Below are positions 1-12,116 of a stretch of DNA of 64,000 nt, piece by piece (within the stretch, counting starts at the first letter, position 1; every line of letters starts with the position of its first letter). The position numbers and the translations under genes are program-made. The notes below the pieces were generated by a model. That model did not search any database. It was not told where the DNA came from and was given only the letters and a program-made list of their open reading frames with translations. Origin of the DNA: Owenia fusiformis (taxonomy: Eukaryota > Annelida > Polychaeta > Sabellida > Oweniidae); the NCBI GenBank assembly GCA_903813345.2, contig CAIIXF020000001.1, forward strand, positions 35,807,366-35,871,365. The letters are read 5' to 3'.

Positions 1-290
1 TTCTGTAGATGGTGTTTAAGTCAAATGAAAGATTACGAAATTTTATATGAAAGGTACATAATTTACCCATTAACATAATATCTGTATAAATTAAATCTAG
101 TTTTATATCATTATACAAGATCTATCTAGCCTAGAGTACAAACGTAACATATGATTTCTATAAAAATACATAAACATTTTGGATGGCACATTATACTTGC
201 AAAAAAGAATTACATATATAAAAAATATTTTGGGTTATGGCAATGACGATTTCACCAAATGTCATTTTTCCTAGCCTCTATTTTTGCAGA
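1..290. other. AT-rich sequence, no gene seen
   Basis: No coding, RNA or clear repeat signal is visible before the end of the transposase-like ORF. It could be the 3' flank of that element. Confidence 0.4.
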
Positions 291-665
291 TTACTTTTGT
301 TTGCATCTTTTACTCTTTGATTCTTTTCCTGATCCTTTTTCGTTTGTGTTCCCTTTTCTTGTAGTCTCCTGGGTTTCATTTTGTTTACACCTTTTACTCT
401 TTGGTTCTTTGGCTGATCCTTTTCCACCTGCGTTCCTCTTTCTTGAAGTTTCCTGAGATTCCTTTTGTTTACACCTTTTACTCCTTTGTTCTTTGGCTGA
501 TCCTTTTCCGTCTGCATTCATCTTTCTTAAAGTCTCCTGAGATTCATTTTGTTTACACCTTTTACTCCTTTGTTCTTTGGCCGATCCTTTTCCGTCTGCG
601 TTCCTCTTTCTTAAAGTCTCCAGAGATTCCTTTTGTTTACAACTTTTACTTCTTCGTTCGTTTAC
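287..665 (-). repeat. 84-bp in-frame coding tandem repeat
   Basis: The Lys/Ser-rich C-terminus of the transposase-like ORF is made of about 4.5 copies of a 28-residue unit centred on GKGSAKEQRSKRCKQ. The plus-strand landmark TTGTTTACAC recurs at 297 (variant), 381, 465, 549 and 633, exactly 84 bases apart. The period is a multiple of three, so the frame is kept. The composition suggests a disordered basic tail. Confidence 0.85.
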
Positions 666-3003
666 AATTTTTGTTCTTTCTATTCTCTTTTTTCTTCTAG
701 TGTCATCATATTCTACTTCCAGTTCCTTGACCAGTACTCTCTTCTTTTGTGTAATACATTTTGGTCCAGCAATCTCTGCCATTATCTCTTTATCCTCACC
801 GCTCATGAACTTGAGCATATCATGTATATCATCTCGTTTCTCCTTTGTCACATGTGACTTGCAATTTAGCTTACTGACCTTTGGCCACTTTGCTTCTGCA
901 TGTTTGGTTGGTGTATTTTGTTGTGATCTTTTTCTCGTAGGTCGATGCAGTGACACCTGCATAGGACTTTGATCAAATCCACAGCGATACTCCAGTGAGA
1001 ATGGAGCATTACTGCTGTAGGTTAATTGTTTAACCTTAGTGAATGGAACACTTCTGAAATCGAACTGCTCACTAGCTTTCTTGAAATCCTTAAAATCCTT
1101 CTGGTTTCATTTCATGAACATTGTAGGGCTTGGTCTCATGTGCTCCCTTAATGGTATCAACATATCCCTTTGGACTGAATATATCCTTTGGCTTGATCGA
1201 TCTCTCAATTATGCTATGCATGGCATCAACTTCCTGTATCTCACTGTGGCTGTGTTCCCCAAATTTCTGATTCACTGTAAATGGTGGTTTTCTGTCTGCA
1301 AAAGGAATCAACATGTCCTTAATGGCCATGCTCATGATTGAGTTTTTATTCTGTGCGACACAGGAGTCAGACCAAACATTTAAAGTGTCTACATCTGGTG
1401 TGTCAGTAACAAATGTTTTTATGGCATTGACTGCAGAACTCGCAATCTCATTGGCACCTCTTCCAGCCTCATTTTCATTCCATGTACAGCATGTGCCTGT
1501 CTTTTCATCCATGTATTGTGTGGAAAATGTCATGTTAAAGACACCAAGTTTTCTCTTATAGTAAAATGAACTAATATTGGCTTTTGGGCAGGTCAGCACA
1601 CTTTGTAGATCCATACAAATAGTTGCTTGCTTACTGCTGTTAATTTTTCTGTCCTTTTGTCGTTCTGCATGAGTTAGCTCTTTTTCTTTTCTATGTTTTT
1701 TATATTTATTCTCGAGGTCTTCATTTACTACATGTGGGTTCTTTTTCTCTATTTTATACTGCTCGCAGAGGTCACACAGGTCTTTTTTCGGCTTAAAAAA
1801 ACTTAAGTTGTATTCTTCGTTGAATACTTTTCTATATATGTTTTCTTTCACAGGCTCTTGACCCCTTTTAATCATACTTTCCTGATACAAGCGAAACATT
1901 TTTCTTACTGTCAGAGTACTGTCTAAGTACTTTCGCTTTGACTTACTGCGGCAGTAGTGAGACTCTACAACAGGAAAACTTTCGATATGTTTTCGAACAT
2001 CATCTTTTTGTCTTACACTTGTTGAGTTCTTTGCATGCATTCCTTGTTTTTTTCCCCTTGGCAAAGTTTTAACATCTATATTACATTTTCTATCATGCAT
2101 ATTTATTACAGTTCTCTGTGATATGTCTAATGTGCTAAGATAATACTCCTTGCAGACCCTCACATATGTGTCATTCACTGGAAAGAAATAAAGCATAGTA
2201 AACTGTCTTCTTGATTTAACTGCTTTTGTTCTATGTCTTTGCTTCACTATCTTTTTAGTAGTTTTGTTTAGAAAATGGTCTTTGTCTCTTGTATCTAATT
2301 TCCAGTATGCTTGGTGAATTTTCTCTCTTTCACATTTACTTATGTTGAGACTGCATTTAAATCTGCATTTTCCCATACAATCTTTTCTAGTTTTTACTTT
2401 CCGTGCTGGTCTGATATTTCCCTTTACATTTTTGTACTCTTCACCATGCTGTCTTCGTCTTTGGTTGATATTTCGTTCCCATTTATCGGGATTACGCATC
2501 CGTTTCCTTGTCAACTTTTTTTGAGCACCTATATTTGACATGTTTACATTTTCACAATTGATGATGTTTGCAAGGCCAGATTGAGAAATGGTATTTAATC
2601 TGTTACCAGGATCAACATTATTACTTGAGCCTGACACAATATTGTCACCAAGATTGAAAATATTTTTTGAGTCAGACATAATATTGTCACCAAGATTGGA
2701 AATATTATTTGAGCTAGGATTGACTTGATCTGTTGACTCAAAAACAGTACTATCATCACAATTGACTTGAGTTTGTGGTTGGTGAACAGTTATGTTGCAA
2801 GGATTAGCATGAACACTTGACTCGTGACTATTTTCATTCAGACATAACATGTCAACCAAAACAGAGTTATTAGTTTCACACTCAATTTTACTAGTGTTGT
2901 CATTATCAGATAGAACATCTATGGTTCTGGTATTTAAAACAGTTTTAACATAAGTATGGTCATCCATGGTTTTTACATCATCACTCTGCTCCATGGCAGT
3001 CAT
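291..3003 (-). pseudogene. DDE-type transposase-like ORF, one frameshift
   Basis: A 637-aa ORF (3003 down to 1090) ends at TAA. The next frame then stays open from about 1089 to a stop at 291, beginning KDFKKASEQFDF and running to a Lys-rich tail. Deleting one T from the TTTT run at the stop (minus strand, about 1091-1096) joins the two into one protein of about 900 aa, so I read a single gene with a 1-base frameshift or a base-calling error. Visible features are a Ser/Asn-rich N-terminus, a basic region (about 165-290), a paired-Cys motif DLCDLCEQYK, and three acidic candidates in RNase-H-like spacing: CMDLQS (D465), VWSDSCVAQNKN (D546) and QEVDAMH (D593). Proteins of this kind occur in many invertebrates as uncharacterised transposase-like genes. 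The catalytic assignment and superfamily are my inference. A splice-acceptor-like TTTTCTAG sits just before the start, so an upstream exon is possible. Confidence 0.6.
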
Positions 3004-3609
3004 GTCCTAGAAAAGGCGCCAGTCAATGTCTGGTAATCTGAAATCGTAGCAGAGATATGTATCATTAAGTACATGATATTTTAGGTATTTTATATTTTGG
3101 TAAGGAGCTGAAGAATCGGAAATGGTATATGTAGATGTATTTCGGTTATGAAATTATTATATATTGTTAATGTGTTTGAAGTTATCTGGAGGAAGGTAAT
3201 GCACATTGCCACTGTTCATGATTTAATAACATTGAACAATTCCAATTACATTCTAAATTCAGCTTTTGATTCAAACCTGATCATGTTTTCTGTATTCTAT
3301 TTATTATCTATTTATTTATTAACTTAGAATTTCCCTTTATATAATTGGAACTCTAGGTAAGTCTTGGTGCATCCACATTGTTACAAGTACAATAAATAAT
3401 ATACATGGGTTAAAATCCATCAATTCACTAAAATCAATGGGTATCAAATTTTTAAAACCTTCTTTTTTTAAAACATTATTGGTTACTCTTGTAAAAATCG
3501 TTTTGAAATAGTATTGAAAATTGCCCATATATCTCATCCCCCATTTATGTATGCATCATCACCCAGTATCCATTTAAGTTTTCCCATGGACAATGATACA
3601 AACCTTTTT
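3004..3609. other. intergenic, nothing recognised
   Basis: AT-rich sequence with no convincing exon. Short ORFs here lack domains and splice-site support. Confidence 0.5.
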
Positions 3610-4770
3610 CTAAAAAAACACCTCAAATGTTTCCCTGGTAAAAGTTGGGAACAGGGAAAGTCCAAAATATATAAGGTCCTTCTGAATGGTTGTCAATGCT
3701 AGAGTTTCCGAAAATATGAATTCTATTCCTTGGCAGTCCAATACTATGAGTTCACCAAATCTGCATTTAGCACACAGTTCAAAAATACTTCTGGCTGTAA
3801 TTCCAGTATGGGACATATGGATCTGTTCTACATTCTTGCAGTACTTCAATGAGGCAATGTCATCACTAACCAAATTATTGCAGTGCTCTATGGACAGAAC
3901 CTTCAAATTTGGTGTAAATCGTAGGAATGTCAATGTAGAAATACTTGTGGTATCCAGCATGAGATAATATAGATTTGTGCTAAATGTTAGGCTCTGTATC
4001 AGATGATTATCGAAATCTGTGGGGTCAACACATATTTCTACGGCTCCACATATATATATTTCTTCAAATTGTTCAGAATGTTTTGATAGCTGTAGCAATT
4101 GCTTTTCCCCTATTTCACTATTGCATAGTGATACACATCTGAAGAGTCGATTGGATCCATCAATAATGGCTTCAAATCTTTTACAGACGAGGGATACATT
4201 GAGAACATCTTTGGTTTCAAGCTTTTTGGAAAATGTAGACTTTGTATAAAAACCTCCTACCTCATACCCACCTACCCACCTACGTGGAAAATGATACAGT
4301 CATTGAAGGGTTCAATGTTAAAATTTATGAATCTCAAAATAGCTCAAATTATTAACATTTCTACAATACCTGCTTTATTTTATGACTAGACAGGTGACAG
4401 ATCCACAAATAAAGGCATGGATACATTTTATGTGTTATGACCCAAGGGTGACCCAGGGGAATAACTAAGGACCTCGAGCATAGGTCCAACAGGCCAGATA
4501 AAGAAATTGAAAGAAAGTGTGCCTAATTCGATGGCCCGAGTGGGAATGGAACCCAGCTGGAATGTAGTAGCAAGTGCTATCAAAGGTCGTTACAAATGCA
4601 TCTATAATTCATCATAAACTAAGATTTAATAAACTAAGATCTTTAAAATTGAACCCTTCAAAGACTTTATCATGTCCAACGTATGTGGGTAGGTGGGTAT
4701 GAGGTAGGAGGTTTTTTATACAAAGCCGAAAATGTAATCCAACACTTCTGGTGGTAATGCGTTCAACATC
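3610..4770 (-). CDS. F-box / leucine-rich-repeat protein, 225 aa, split by a transposon-like intron
   Basis: Probable SCF ubiquitin-ligase substrate adaptor. Exon 1 (4770-4722) follows a CAG acceptor and starts G|ATG. It encodes the first half of an F-box, LNALPPEVLDYIF. Exon 2 (4239-3610) encodes the second half, KLETKDVLNVSLVCKRFEA, then irregular leucine-rich repeats: LKVLSIEHCNNLVSDDIASL, VEQIHMSHTGITARSIFEL and FGELIVLDC. The F-box at the extreme N-terminus supports this ATG. The two exons are separated by a 490-bp inverted-repeat element (see its entry). Splicing TTT|GTATAA to ACAAAG|TCT keeps the frame and inserts GFSTFS into the F-box. If those sites are not used, the gene is broken. 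The last LRR region is short for FBXL proteins. The F-box/LRR call is well supported; the subfamily is not identified. Confidence 0.75.
4238..4727. mobile_element. 490-bp TIR element acting as an intron
   Basis: Terminal inverted repeats of about 90 bp start GACTTTGTATAAAAACCTCC (left) and GGCTTTGTATAAAAAACCTC (right, reverse complement). They are flanked by a perfect 9-bp duplication, GAAAATGTA, at 4229-4237 and 4728-4736. No transposase is present, so this is a non-autonomous MITE-like element. Because the TIR contains CTTTGT, one end reads TTT|GT and the other ACAAAG| on the minus strand, giving donor and acceptor dinucleotides just inside both ends. Confidence 0.85.
4430..4610 (-). repeat. 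tRNA-derived SINE-like insert
   Basis: On the minus strand the core has a box-B-like GGGTTCCATTCCC, a start resembling the 5' part of a tRNA (TTTGATAGCACTTGCTAC), and a tail similar to the SINE at 27.6-28.0 kb (GGCACACTTTCTTTCA; GTCACCCTTGGGTCATAACA). It sits inside the F-box TIR element. Internal promoter activity was not tested. Confidence 0.5.
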
Positions 4771-4947
4771 CTGAAATGCAAATCAGAATAATTTATGTAA
4801 TGCATGTCAGGACATACTTAAGGCTATTGGACCTGTACTGGATGGCAAATGTAAAATAGTTCTGTCTCCAATCTGAACAATGACATTGAATGTAAAGAAG
4901 TTTTATCTCCAGCATGAAATACTTCCTACTATTAGTTAGAGACCCAT

Positions 4948-4970
4948 NNNNNNNNNNNNNNNNNNNNNNN
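4948..4970. other. assembly gap (23 N)
   Basis: A run of N lies between the F-box gene and the first visible GPCR exon. True gap length is unknown, so sequence and gene order across it are not guaranteed. Confidence 0.99.
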
Positions 4971-5018
4971 TGTAAAAGCTTCTTTCAAACCTCAGTTACT
5001 TTGCATTTTTCATTACAG

Positions 5019-7841
5019 ATATATTGCAATATGTCATCCATTTAAAGCCAAGACCCTATGTACCATACGAAATAGCTACAAGGCTATTTTTGCGGTGTGG
5101 ATTTGTGCTGGTGTTATATCTGTTCCTACGGCCTTTGTGATTGTAAGTTAAATTCTGATATTCTATCTTGAACTTAGTATTCTTTATACAGAGATAAGAA
5201 TAGTATGCTGGACGACAAACTGAGGAACAACATTGGCTAACGCATTATTACCTTTCTGACAGATAAATTATTGTTAGAACTAAAATCACACGAGATCCTT
5301 GGTGACCGATATTGAATTTCAAATGTCCAGGATTAAAGTTTCTTATAAGTGCAACTATTTATTTTATTAGACAGAAGTAGAATACTTTGGGGGTCTCCCA
5401 CAATGTGACCTGTACGTATCCAGTGATATATATGCCAGGCTCTTTAGCCTGCACCTGCTTTTGGTGGTATTGTGCATCCCCCTAGTGATAATGTCAGCCA
5501 TGTATGCTTTGACAACACAGACGTTGTGGTGGAGCATCAGTAATGCACACAAATTGAAGGAAGCCGGGTAATGCTACTTAATTATTACATGTTGACATTT
5601 ATAATATAGAAATAAAAAAAAATTCTGTAAACATGATGATTAATTTAAATGGCATACTTCTTTTATATGCCATTGGGGTATTGAGACATGTTGCATATTT
5701 TGTATCTTAATGATAAATAGATAAATAAATAAATAAATGACTAGAAATAAAATTAAAGTTATGTTTAAACAGTGAAGCTGGACAAGGTAATGGAAGGGTG
5801 CAGACTAACTACAAACAACAGGAAGATATAAATGGAAGAATACAAGTAAGTTTAACCTGTACGCTTATTATAACCTGCAAGTAACCTATGATCATTGATT
5901 TTCGTGTATTAATTTTGTACTATATCCTATTGTTAACAGTGGTTAATAAGCTTAAGGTGGGCTGGGTAAAATTGTAATTAATTTTTATATTTTATAGTTG
6001 AATTGTAAAACTGACCACTATAAATAAATAAATAAACTAAACTATATAACGATTTGGTTCTTTGATAACTCAAGACGGATTTGGATCAAATTTCATATGC
6101 TGATGACTAGGAACACAGTAACTCTGTTCAAATATGAATTTTCAAGATGGCGGCTGAATTTCAAAATGGCCACGGCTTTTCCTGAAAAACAACAAGTAAT
6201 CTGAGGTACCAGTGAGCGGATTTTGTTCAAATGTATAATGCCTAGAGACACTGTAGCTCTCTTCGAGAAAGATTTTTTCAAGATAGCGCCTGAATTTCAA
6301 ATTGGCCGCCATTTTTCGTAAAGGAAGATAATCTTTGATAACTCAAATGCCAATTGACTGATTTGGTTCTGATTTTATTTGTAAAGTCCAATGGTCAAAG
6401 GAGCTCTGATAAAGAAGACATATTCAACATGGCCACTGAATTTCAAAATGGCTGCCATTTTCATCTTTGATAACTCAAATGCCAGTAGACGGGTATGGTT
6501 CTAGTCTTATAGCTTTGCCAAAGATATATATATAGCTTTGCCAAAGAAGGGATTTTCAAGATGGAGGTAAAATTTTAAGACGGCCACTGAATTTCAAAAT
6601 GGATGCCATTTTTCAGAAAAAACGTAATCTTTGATAAATCAAATACCAGTGGATATATGCTGATGCTTAGAGAAAAGGGAGGTCTCCTCAGGAAGTCATC
6701 TTCAAAATATTTATCAAAATGGCCGCCATTTGTCGTTAAAAATCTAATCTCTGATAAATCAAATACCAGTACGCAGACTTGGTTCAAATTGTGTATGCTG
6801 CTACATAAGGACAAAGGGCCTCTGCCCAAAAAGAGATTTTCAAGATGGCAGCTGAATTTTAAAATGACCGCCATTTTTCGGAAAACATGATCTTTTCTAA
6901 TTTAAATACTAGTGGACAAATTTGGTTCAAATTTTATATGCTCATATGCTTTGTTCAAGAAGAAATTTTCAAGATGGCCACTAATTATCAAAATATGTTT
7001 TGTTCAGTGGTATTTACTACTCCATGAACACTTGACTCTGGACACTTGCTTAGGAAATGAACACTACATTTCTAAATGACCAGTATTGACCATATTAAAA
7101 CATGTTCCCCTGCTTTGCTTTAAATACACATATGATTACAGCTATCATATCAAGAGGCAAATGGTCTGGCAAGTCCCTTTAAATAACAAAAGCATCAGCA
7201 AATTGGTGTTTAAGTTATTTCAACATAAAATATATTGGCTTTGGCTTAGGATATTGGAATATGTATCTGGTAATTATAATGGGCCTAAAATTCTGTTATG
7301 ATATAATTTTTCTTTTTAGGTCATCAAAATGTTAATTATGGTTGTTGCCATATTCATTATTTGTTGGGCTCCAGTAAGAGTGATAGCGGTGTGTGACGTA
7401 TTTGGCAAGATAGCTTTATCACAGGACGTGAAGAAACACCTAAATACAGCGATGGCAGCTTTGGCGTACAGCAATAGCTGTCTGAATCCGATCATATACT
7501 GTTTCATGTTGAAGTAAGAATATATCAAATTACACGACTTGGCTATAAACTTTCTATTTTTAAATATCGAAACAATTAAAAATATTTAGTAAACTAGTAA
7601 ATATTTCTGCTCTTAACCTCATTTTCTACATAATAGATAATATGATAAATAATTATTTAACAAATAATTAATATATAGAATAATAATGCGTGATTCCAGA
7701 CAGTTCAGAAGAGGATTTCTCCATATAATTTCATGTGGAAAGCATATTGATGGACCTTACACTGATCGAGATCGCAGTTCTTTCAGCCTCAAATCTGCCA
7801 ATACAGGAACAGAGTCAATCGCTGATTCGTCACACATGTGA
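5019..7841 (+). CDS. class A (rhodopsin-like) peptide GPCR, C-terminal part
   Basis: Exons 5019-5142, 5371-5567, 5773-5845, 7320-7513 and 7700-7841 join in phase, ending at TGA. The first exon begins inside the E/DRY-type motif, (R)YIAICHPFKAKTLC, at a phase-2 junction. It continues into TM4. The next exon gives ECL2 with a cysteine (GLPQCDLYVSSD) and TM5. A small exon provides ICL3. Then come TM6 with FIICWAPVRVIAV, TM7 with SNSCLNPIIYCFM (the NPxxY motif), helix 8 KQFRRGF with a following Cys (HIISCG, a possible palmitoylation site) and a Ser-rich tail. The pattern is that of rhodopsin-family neuropeptide/hormone receptors; the ligand cannot be told. TM1-TM3 are not present between the gap and 5019. 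They may be in the gap or upstream of the window, with the F-box gene nested in an intron, or this could be a misassembly. Confidence 0.85.
6060..7010. repeat. degenerate tandem array of a roughly 125-155 bp unit
   Basis: About six diverged copies lie in the GPCR intron. Each carries TTCAAGATGGC..CTGAATTT, AAAATGGCCGCCATTTTTC and TTTGATAACTCAAATACCAG in the same order. A related single unit is at about 55900-56060. Confidence 0.75.
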
Positions 7842-7925
7842 AAGATTATCAGTGATTTAGCGCATTGTAGTATCTATCAATGGTGCAGGATGCATATCAA
7901 ATTGACCAAATGATTTAGCACACAG

Positions 7926-9074
7926 GTGATGCAGCACAATGCACACAAGTGGAAAATGACCAGTAATGCAGCACAATGCACACAAGTGGAAATTGACCAG
8001 TAATGCAGCACAATGCACACACGTGGAAACTGACCAGTAATGCAGCACAATGCACACAAGTGGAAATTGACCAGTAATGCAGCACAATGCACACAAGTGG
8101 AAATTGATCAGTAATGCAGCACAATGCACACACGTGGAAATTGATCAGTAATGCAGCACAATGCACACAAGTGGAAATTGATCAGTAATGCAGCACAATG
8201 CACACAAGTGGAAATTGATCAGTAATGCAGCACAATGCACACACGTGGAAATTGACCAGTAATGCAGCACAATGCACACAAGTGGAAATTGATCAGTAAT
8301 GCAGCACAATGCACACAAGTGGAAATTGATCAGTAATGCAGCACAATGCACACACGTGGAAATTGATCAGTAATGCAGCACAATGCACACACGTGGAAAT
8401 TGATCAGTAATACAGCACAATGCACACAAGTGGAAACTGACCAGTAATGCAGCACAATGCACACAAGTGGAAACTGACCAGTAATGCAGCACAATGCATA
8501 CATTTGGAAACTGACCAGTAATGCAGCACAATGCAAACATGTGGAAATTGATCAGTAATGCAGCACAATGCACCCAAGTGGAAATTGACCAGTAATGCAG
8601 CACAAAGCACCCAAGTGGAAATTGATCAGTAACGCAGCACAATCCACACAAGTGGAAATTGATCAATAATGCAGCACAATCCACACAAGTGGAAATTGAT
8701 CAGTAATGCAGTACAATGCACACACGTGGAAACTGACCAGTAATGCAGCACAATGCAAACAAGTGGAAACTGACCAGTAATGCAGCACAATGCACGCAAG
8801 TGGAAACTGACCAGTAATGCAGCACAATGCATACATTTGGAAATTGACCAGTAATGCAGTACAATGCACACACGTGGAAACTGACCAGTAATGCAGCACA
8901 ATGCAAACAAGTGGAAACTGACCAGTAATGCAGCACAATGCACACAAGTGGAAACTGACCAGTAATGCAGCACAATGCATACATTTGGAAATTGACCAGT
9001 AATGCAGCACAATGCACATAAGTGGAAATTGATCAGTAATGTAGCACAATGCACACAAGTGGAAATTGATCAGT
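7926..9074. repeat. 37-bp minisatellite, about 31 copies
   Basis: The unit is roughly CAGTAATGCAGCACAATGCA plus CACAAGTGGAAATTGAC, with A/G, C/T and ACAAG/ACACG/ATTTG variants. It starts about 85 bases after the GPCR stop codon, so it is probably in the 3' UTR. The unit is 37 bp and has no stop on the minus strand, so all three minus frames stay open (111-bp period) and give spurious Cys-rich ORFs. Confidence 0.95.
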
Positions 9075-11484
9075 TGCTAAGCAGTCATGTGAAATCAATC
9101 AATGGGAACTGGTTGGTGATAAAATCAACCTTATAGAATCTGTAAGTGATGCATAAAACGTGGATGCCAAGATCAGTATATTGTTAACAAAAAAGTTACC
9201 ACCCTGAAATGAGTTTGAATTTTACAGACATGGAAAACGAATACGTAACTACATCTTGGTGGTGATATATATCATTGCCATTTGATCATTATTCATGATT
9301 GAAATAACACTATTTGTGCACTGGTCCTTTAACAGAATATATTCATAGCATTATTTGTAATATATTATTTATTAGCTAAAATGTATAAATATGTACAATA
9401 GTCCTACGTAAATAATTGCCATTTGTTGTATATACGTGTATATGTTTTGTTTAAATATTTACGTTTAATATATATTTGTGATACTTATATTACAAAGGGA
9501 AGAGTGGAATGACTTTATTTAAATGCACGTTTACGGTTAAAATACAAGAACCCCGGAAAATTCCGATGAGTACACGTTTGAGTATCTTGATCATATTATA
9601 ATGTATTGAAATTCTCACTGGAGAAACTAAATACCATACCTGACATGAAACCTTGATTCATTCACTTCCAAATATATCTCATTAGAAAAATATTATTTTT
9701 TGTTTCAAACTATGCACTAAAATGTATCCAGAAGACGAATCGCCGAGTTAAATTCTGAGCGACAATGGCCAGAAGTATTTCCTTTCGGATCCCTGCGCAT
9801 TAGCCATATTGTCCAAACTTACATATATATAGTAATAACCAAAACCTAAAAATCCAGAAATATGTCCTGTTGAAGAACCATAATTTGTATTACTTGGAAC
9901 CTTTACATGTGATATTGCTCTACTGGTTCCTGTTCTTAAAGCAAATTGATTGGAGCTTTTTGATTATGGGGGATTTGAGCAAGGGACGATTATCGGGAAA
10001 GTGTTTAAAACATACAATCAGCTAAAAATAACTCAGTTACGTTTTTTGGCATGGTGCTGCATTTCTAAAATCAAAAGTGAATTCCTCGGGTAGATTTCTT
10101 TGAAACAAATTATATTATGTATCAAAATAAATTTAAAAATAGGCCCTTGCTAACACCCTCAATAACTTTAACACACTCAAATCGATTGACCTGATTATGG
10201 CAAAAATAAAACCGATGATTGGAAATAAATCAAGGACTGCCCATATTTCTGTTATATTGAAAACAGGGGTTCTGCAACAGGACATAAAACCTTAATGGAA
10301 GGTCTTTAGAATCTTGATTATTATCTACTGGTATATTGAGATTAGCATGTATTTAATAGGATTACATAACTTTTCGATGTGCTCAATTATACACACAATT
10401 ACACCAAGATACATTTTTGTGTGACAATTTGACACTTTTTAGGAAATTATTTAATTAAATGCAGCATTATTTATCAATCAAATGAATTTCAGATTCCCAT
10501 TGGTTATCATGAGAATCGCAATTTGGTATTATACATGTAGTAGCATAGTTCCCATTATCAAGACTTCTCGGTCAGTATTTTCAGTATCAAAGCATCATTG
10601 GGCTAGATCATGTTGTAACAATAGCATAAACGTACTTCAGAAAGAACTTCAGGAAGAAAGTTCAGGCATTATTTACTTAAGTCCTTCAAGTCCACTGATG
10701 TTCAATGTTCTTATAAAATTGCTCTTTTTCATATTTTCATATGAGCATTCCAAATATTTAAAAGTCTATACGGGCCCTGGTCCTGAATTACACATTGGAC
10801 ATCCACTAGGCATTTGACCTGTCAAAAGCGCATCAAAACTGCAAAAAAACAAAAAGCACGTAGTCATTAAAAACAATGAAATCATGTGCGACTTGTGAAA
10901 AAGTCCACCCATTTGAGTACAAGATAAACAGGTTATTTACTGGGTGAGATTGAATATGGGTTTTATTCCTATGGACAGCATGATATTTTCCGAGGGCCCG
11001 GGAAGTTAATATGATTTTCGTGAAAGGAATGGGTGGGAGAATACAAATTGATATGTGTAGCAAGTGTAACATTTTAGAGGTAAACGATTCGAATATCATT
11101 TCTTAAAAAGTGATATTCGATGGTTTCGATTTTCCAATCTCTTATGGACTCATTCGCTGTACAAGATTGAAGATATCCACTAATGGGTGTGAATGACATT
11201 TTTTCAAACCCATAGGGTATTTCTATAGTATATACGGGGTTTGGGAAGTCATACAGTTTTTTACCATTCTGGGCACTGCTTTGCAAGTGATTTTGGCCCC
11301 AAGTTGTCAAATGCGAACCCCCTGGATTTTTTGAAAAGTGACCCCTTTGTCAAAAGCTGTCTACGGGCCTGAAACCATTCGTATCAATATCAGCAGTATT
11401 CACCTGTCCTGTCTAAATATCAGAAGCAGCACTCATAGACATGATATACCATATAAGATGGCATTGATTATCATATACACTTAC
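9075..11484. other. intergenic, little recognised
   Basis: AT-rich. A short dispersed repeat at about 10926-10990 (TTGAATATGGGTTTTAT) recurs near 46938-46985. No supported gene was found. Confidence 0.4.
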
Positions 11485-11620
11485 AAGCATGCTGAAGTGT
11501 ATGCAGTCATTTCATAGTCACAGGCTCCATATGTGGCTGACACTCCTGACAACATCAACGCTAGTGATACGAATAAACCGAACAATATTGTAACAGTTGC
11601 CATCGCAGTAACAATTCCTT
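11485..11620 (-). CDS. first coding exon of a small secreted protein (partial)
   Basis: On the minus strand an acceptor (TGTATTTGTAG) is followed by ATG at 11603. The exon encodes a typical signal peptide, MATVTILFGLFVSLALMLSG, then VSATYGACDYEMTAYTSAC, and stops at a good donor (TT|GTAAGT, 11485). The hydrophobic leader, small-residue cleavage site and two cysteines suggest a short secreted peptide. I could not identify the next exon, so the product is incomplete and unassigned. Confidence 0.4.
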
Positions 11621-12116
11621 CTACAAATACAACAGAGAAGAATAACAATTTATGATTAACAGCTTCTCCCTTTCCCAATTGTTATTGAGTTCACAAACCA
11701 GCTTCAGATTTGATTTACTACTACTACGTTGATCTGATATTTTTACTTTATCAGCATTGATGTGTATATTAATATGGGAATAAATAATTTACCTTGGCCC
11801 TTTGGTGAACTTTTGGGAAATCTTAGATCTAGTAAGATTTTGTTTGTAAACTCTCTGTTAAAAAGTGATATTTTAGAAAAACGATTCCGTGTGCATGAAA
11901 AGCTGAATGTAAATTAACACATTACAGGACACAAAATGTACAATATCACCCTATGCAGACTGTGCTGAACGTAAACAAGCGATGTGGATATCATGTGCGC
12001 ATCCTCACAATTTCCTTTTTATTGGGGAACCTGTACACATGTTCAAATGTAGTTGAGTTACAAACATACCTTAATTTGTGAAATATCACGAATTCAAATT
12101 TTAAAGTAACCTTTAA

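Noticed and set aside
1039-1561. Plus-strand ORFs at 1.0-1.6 kb and 2.3-2.5 kb
   Set aside because: Antisense shadows of the long transposase-like ORF.
7857-9058. Many overlapping Cys-rich minus-strand ORFs (MHCAALL-type)
   Set aside because: They are translations of a 37-bp minisatellite that happens to lack stops in that strand; no splice sites, start context or domain.
10833-11310. Two minus ORFs as possible downstream exons of the secreted-peptide gene
   Set aside because: No acceptor in the needed phase and no cysteine-rich continuation could be seen.
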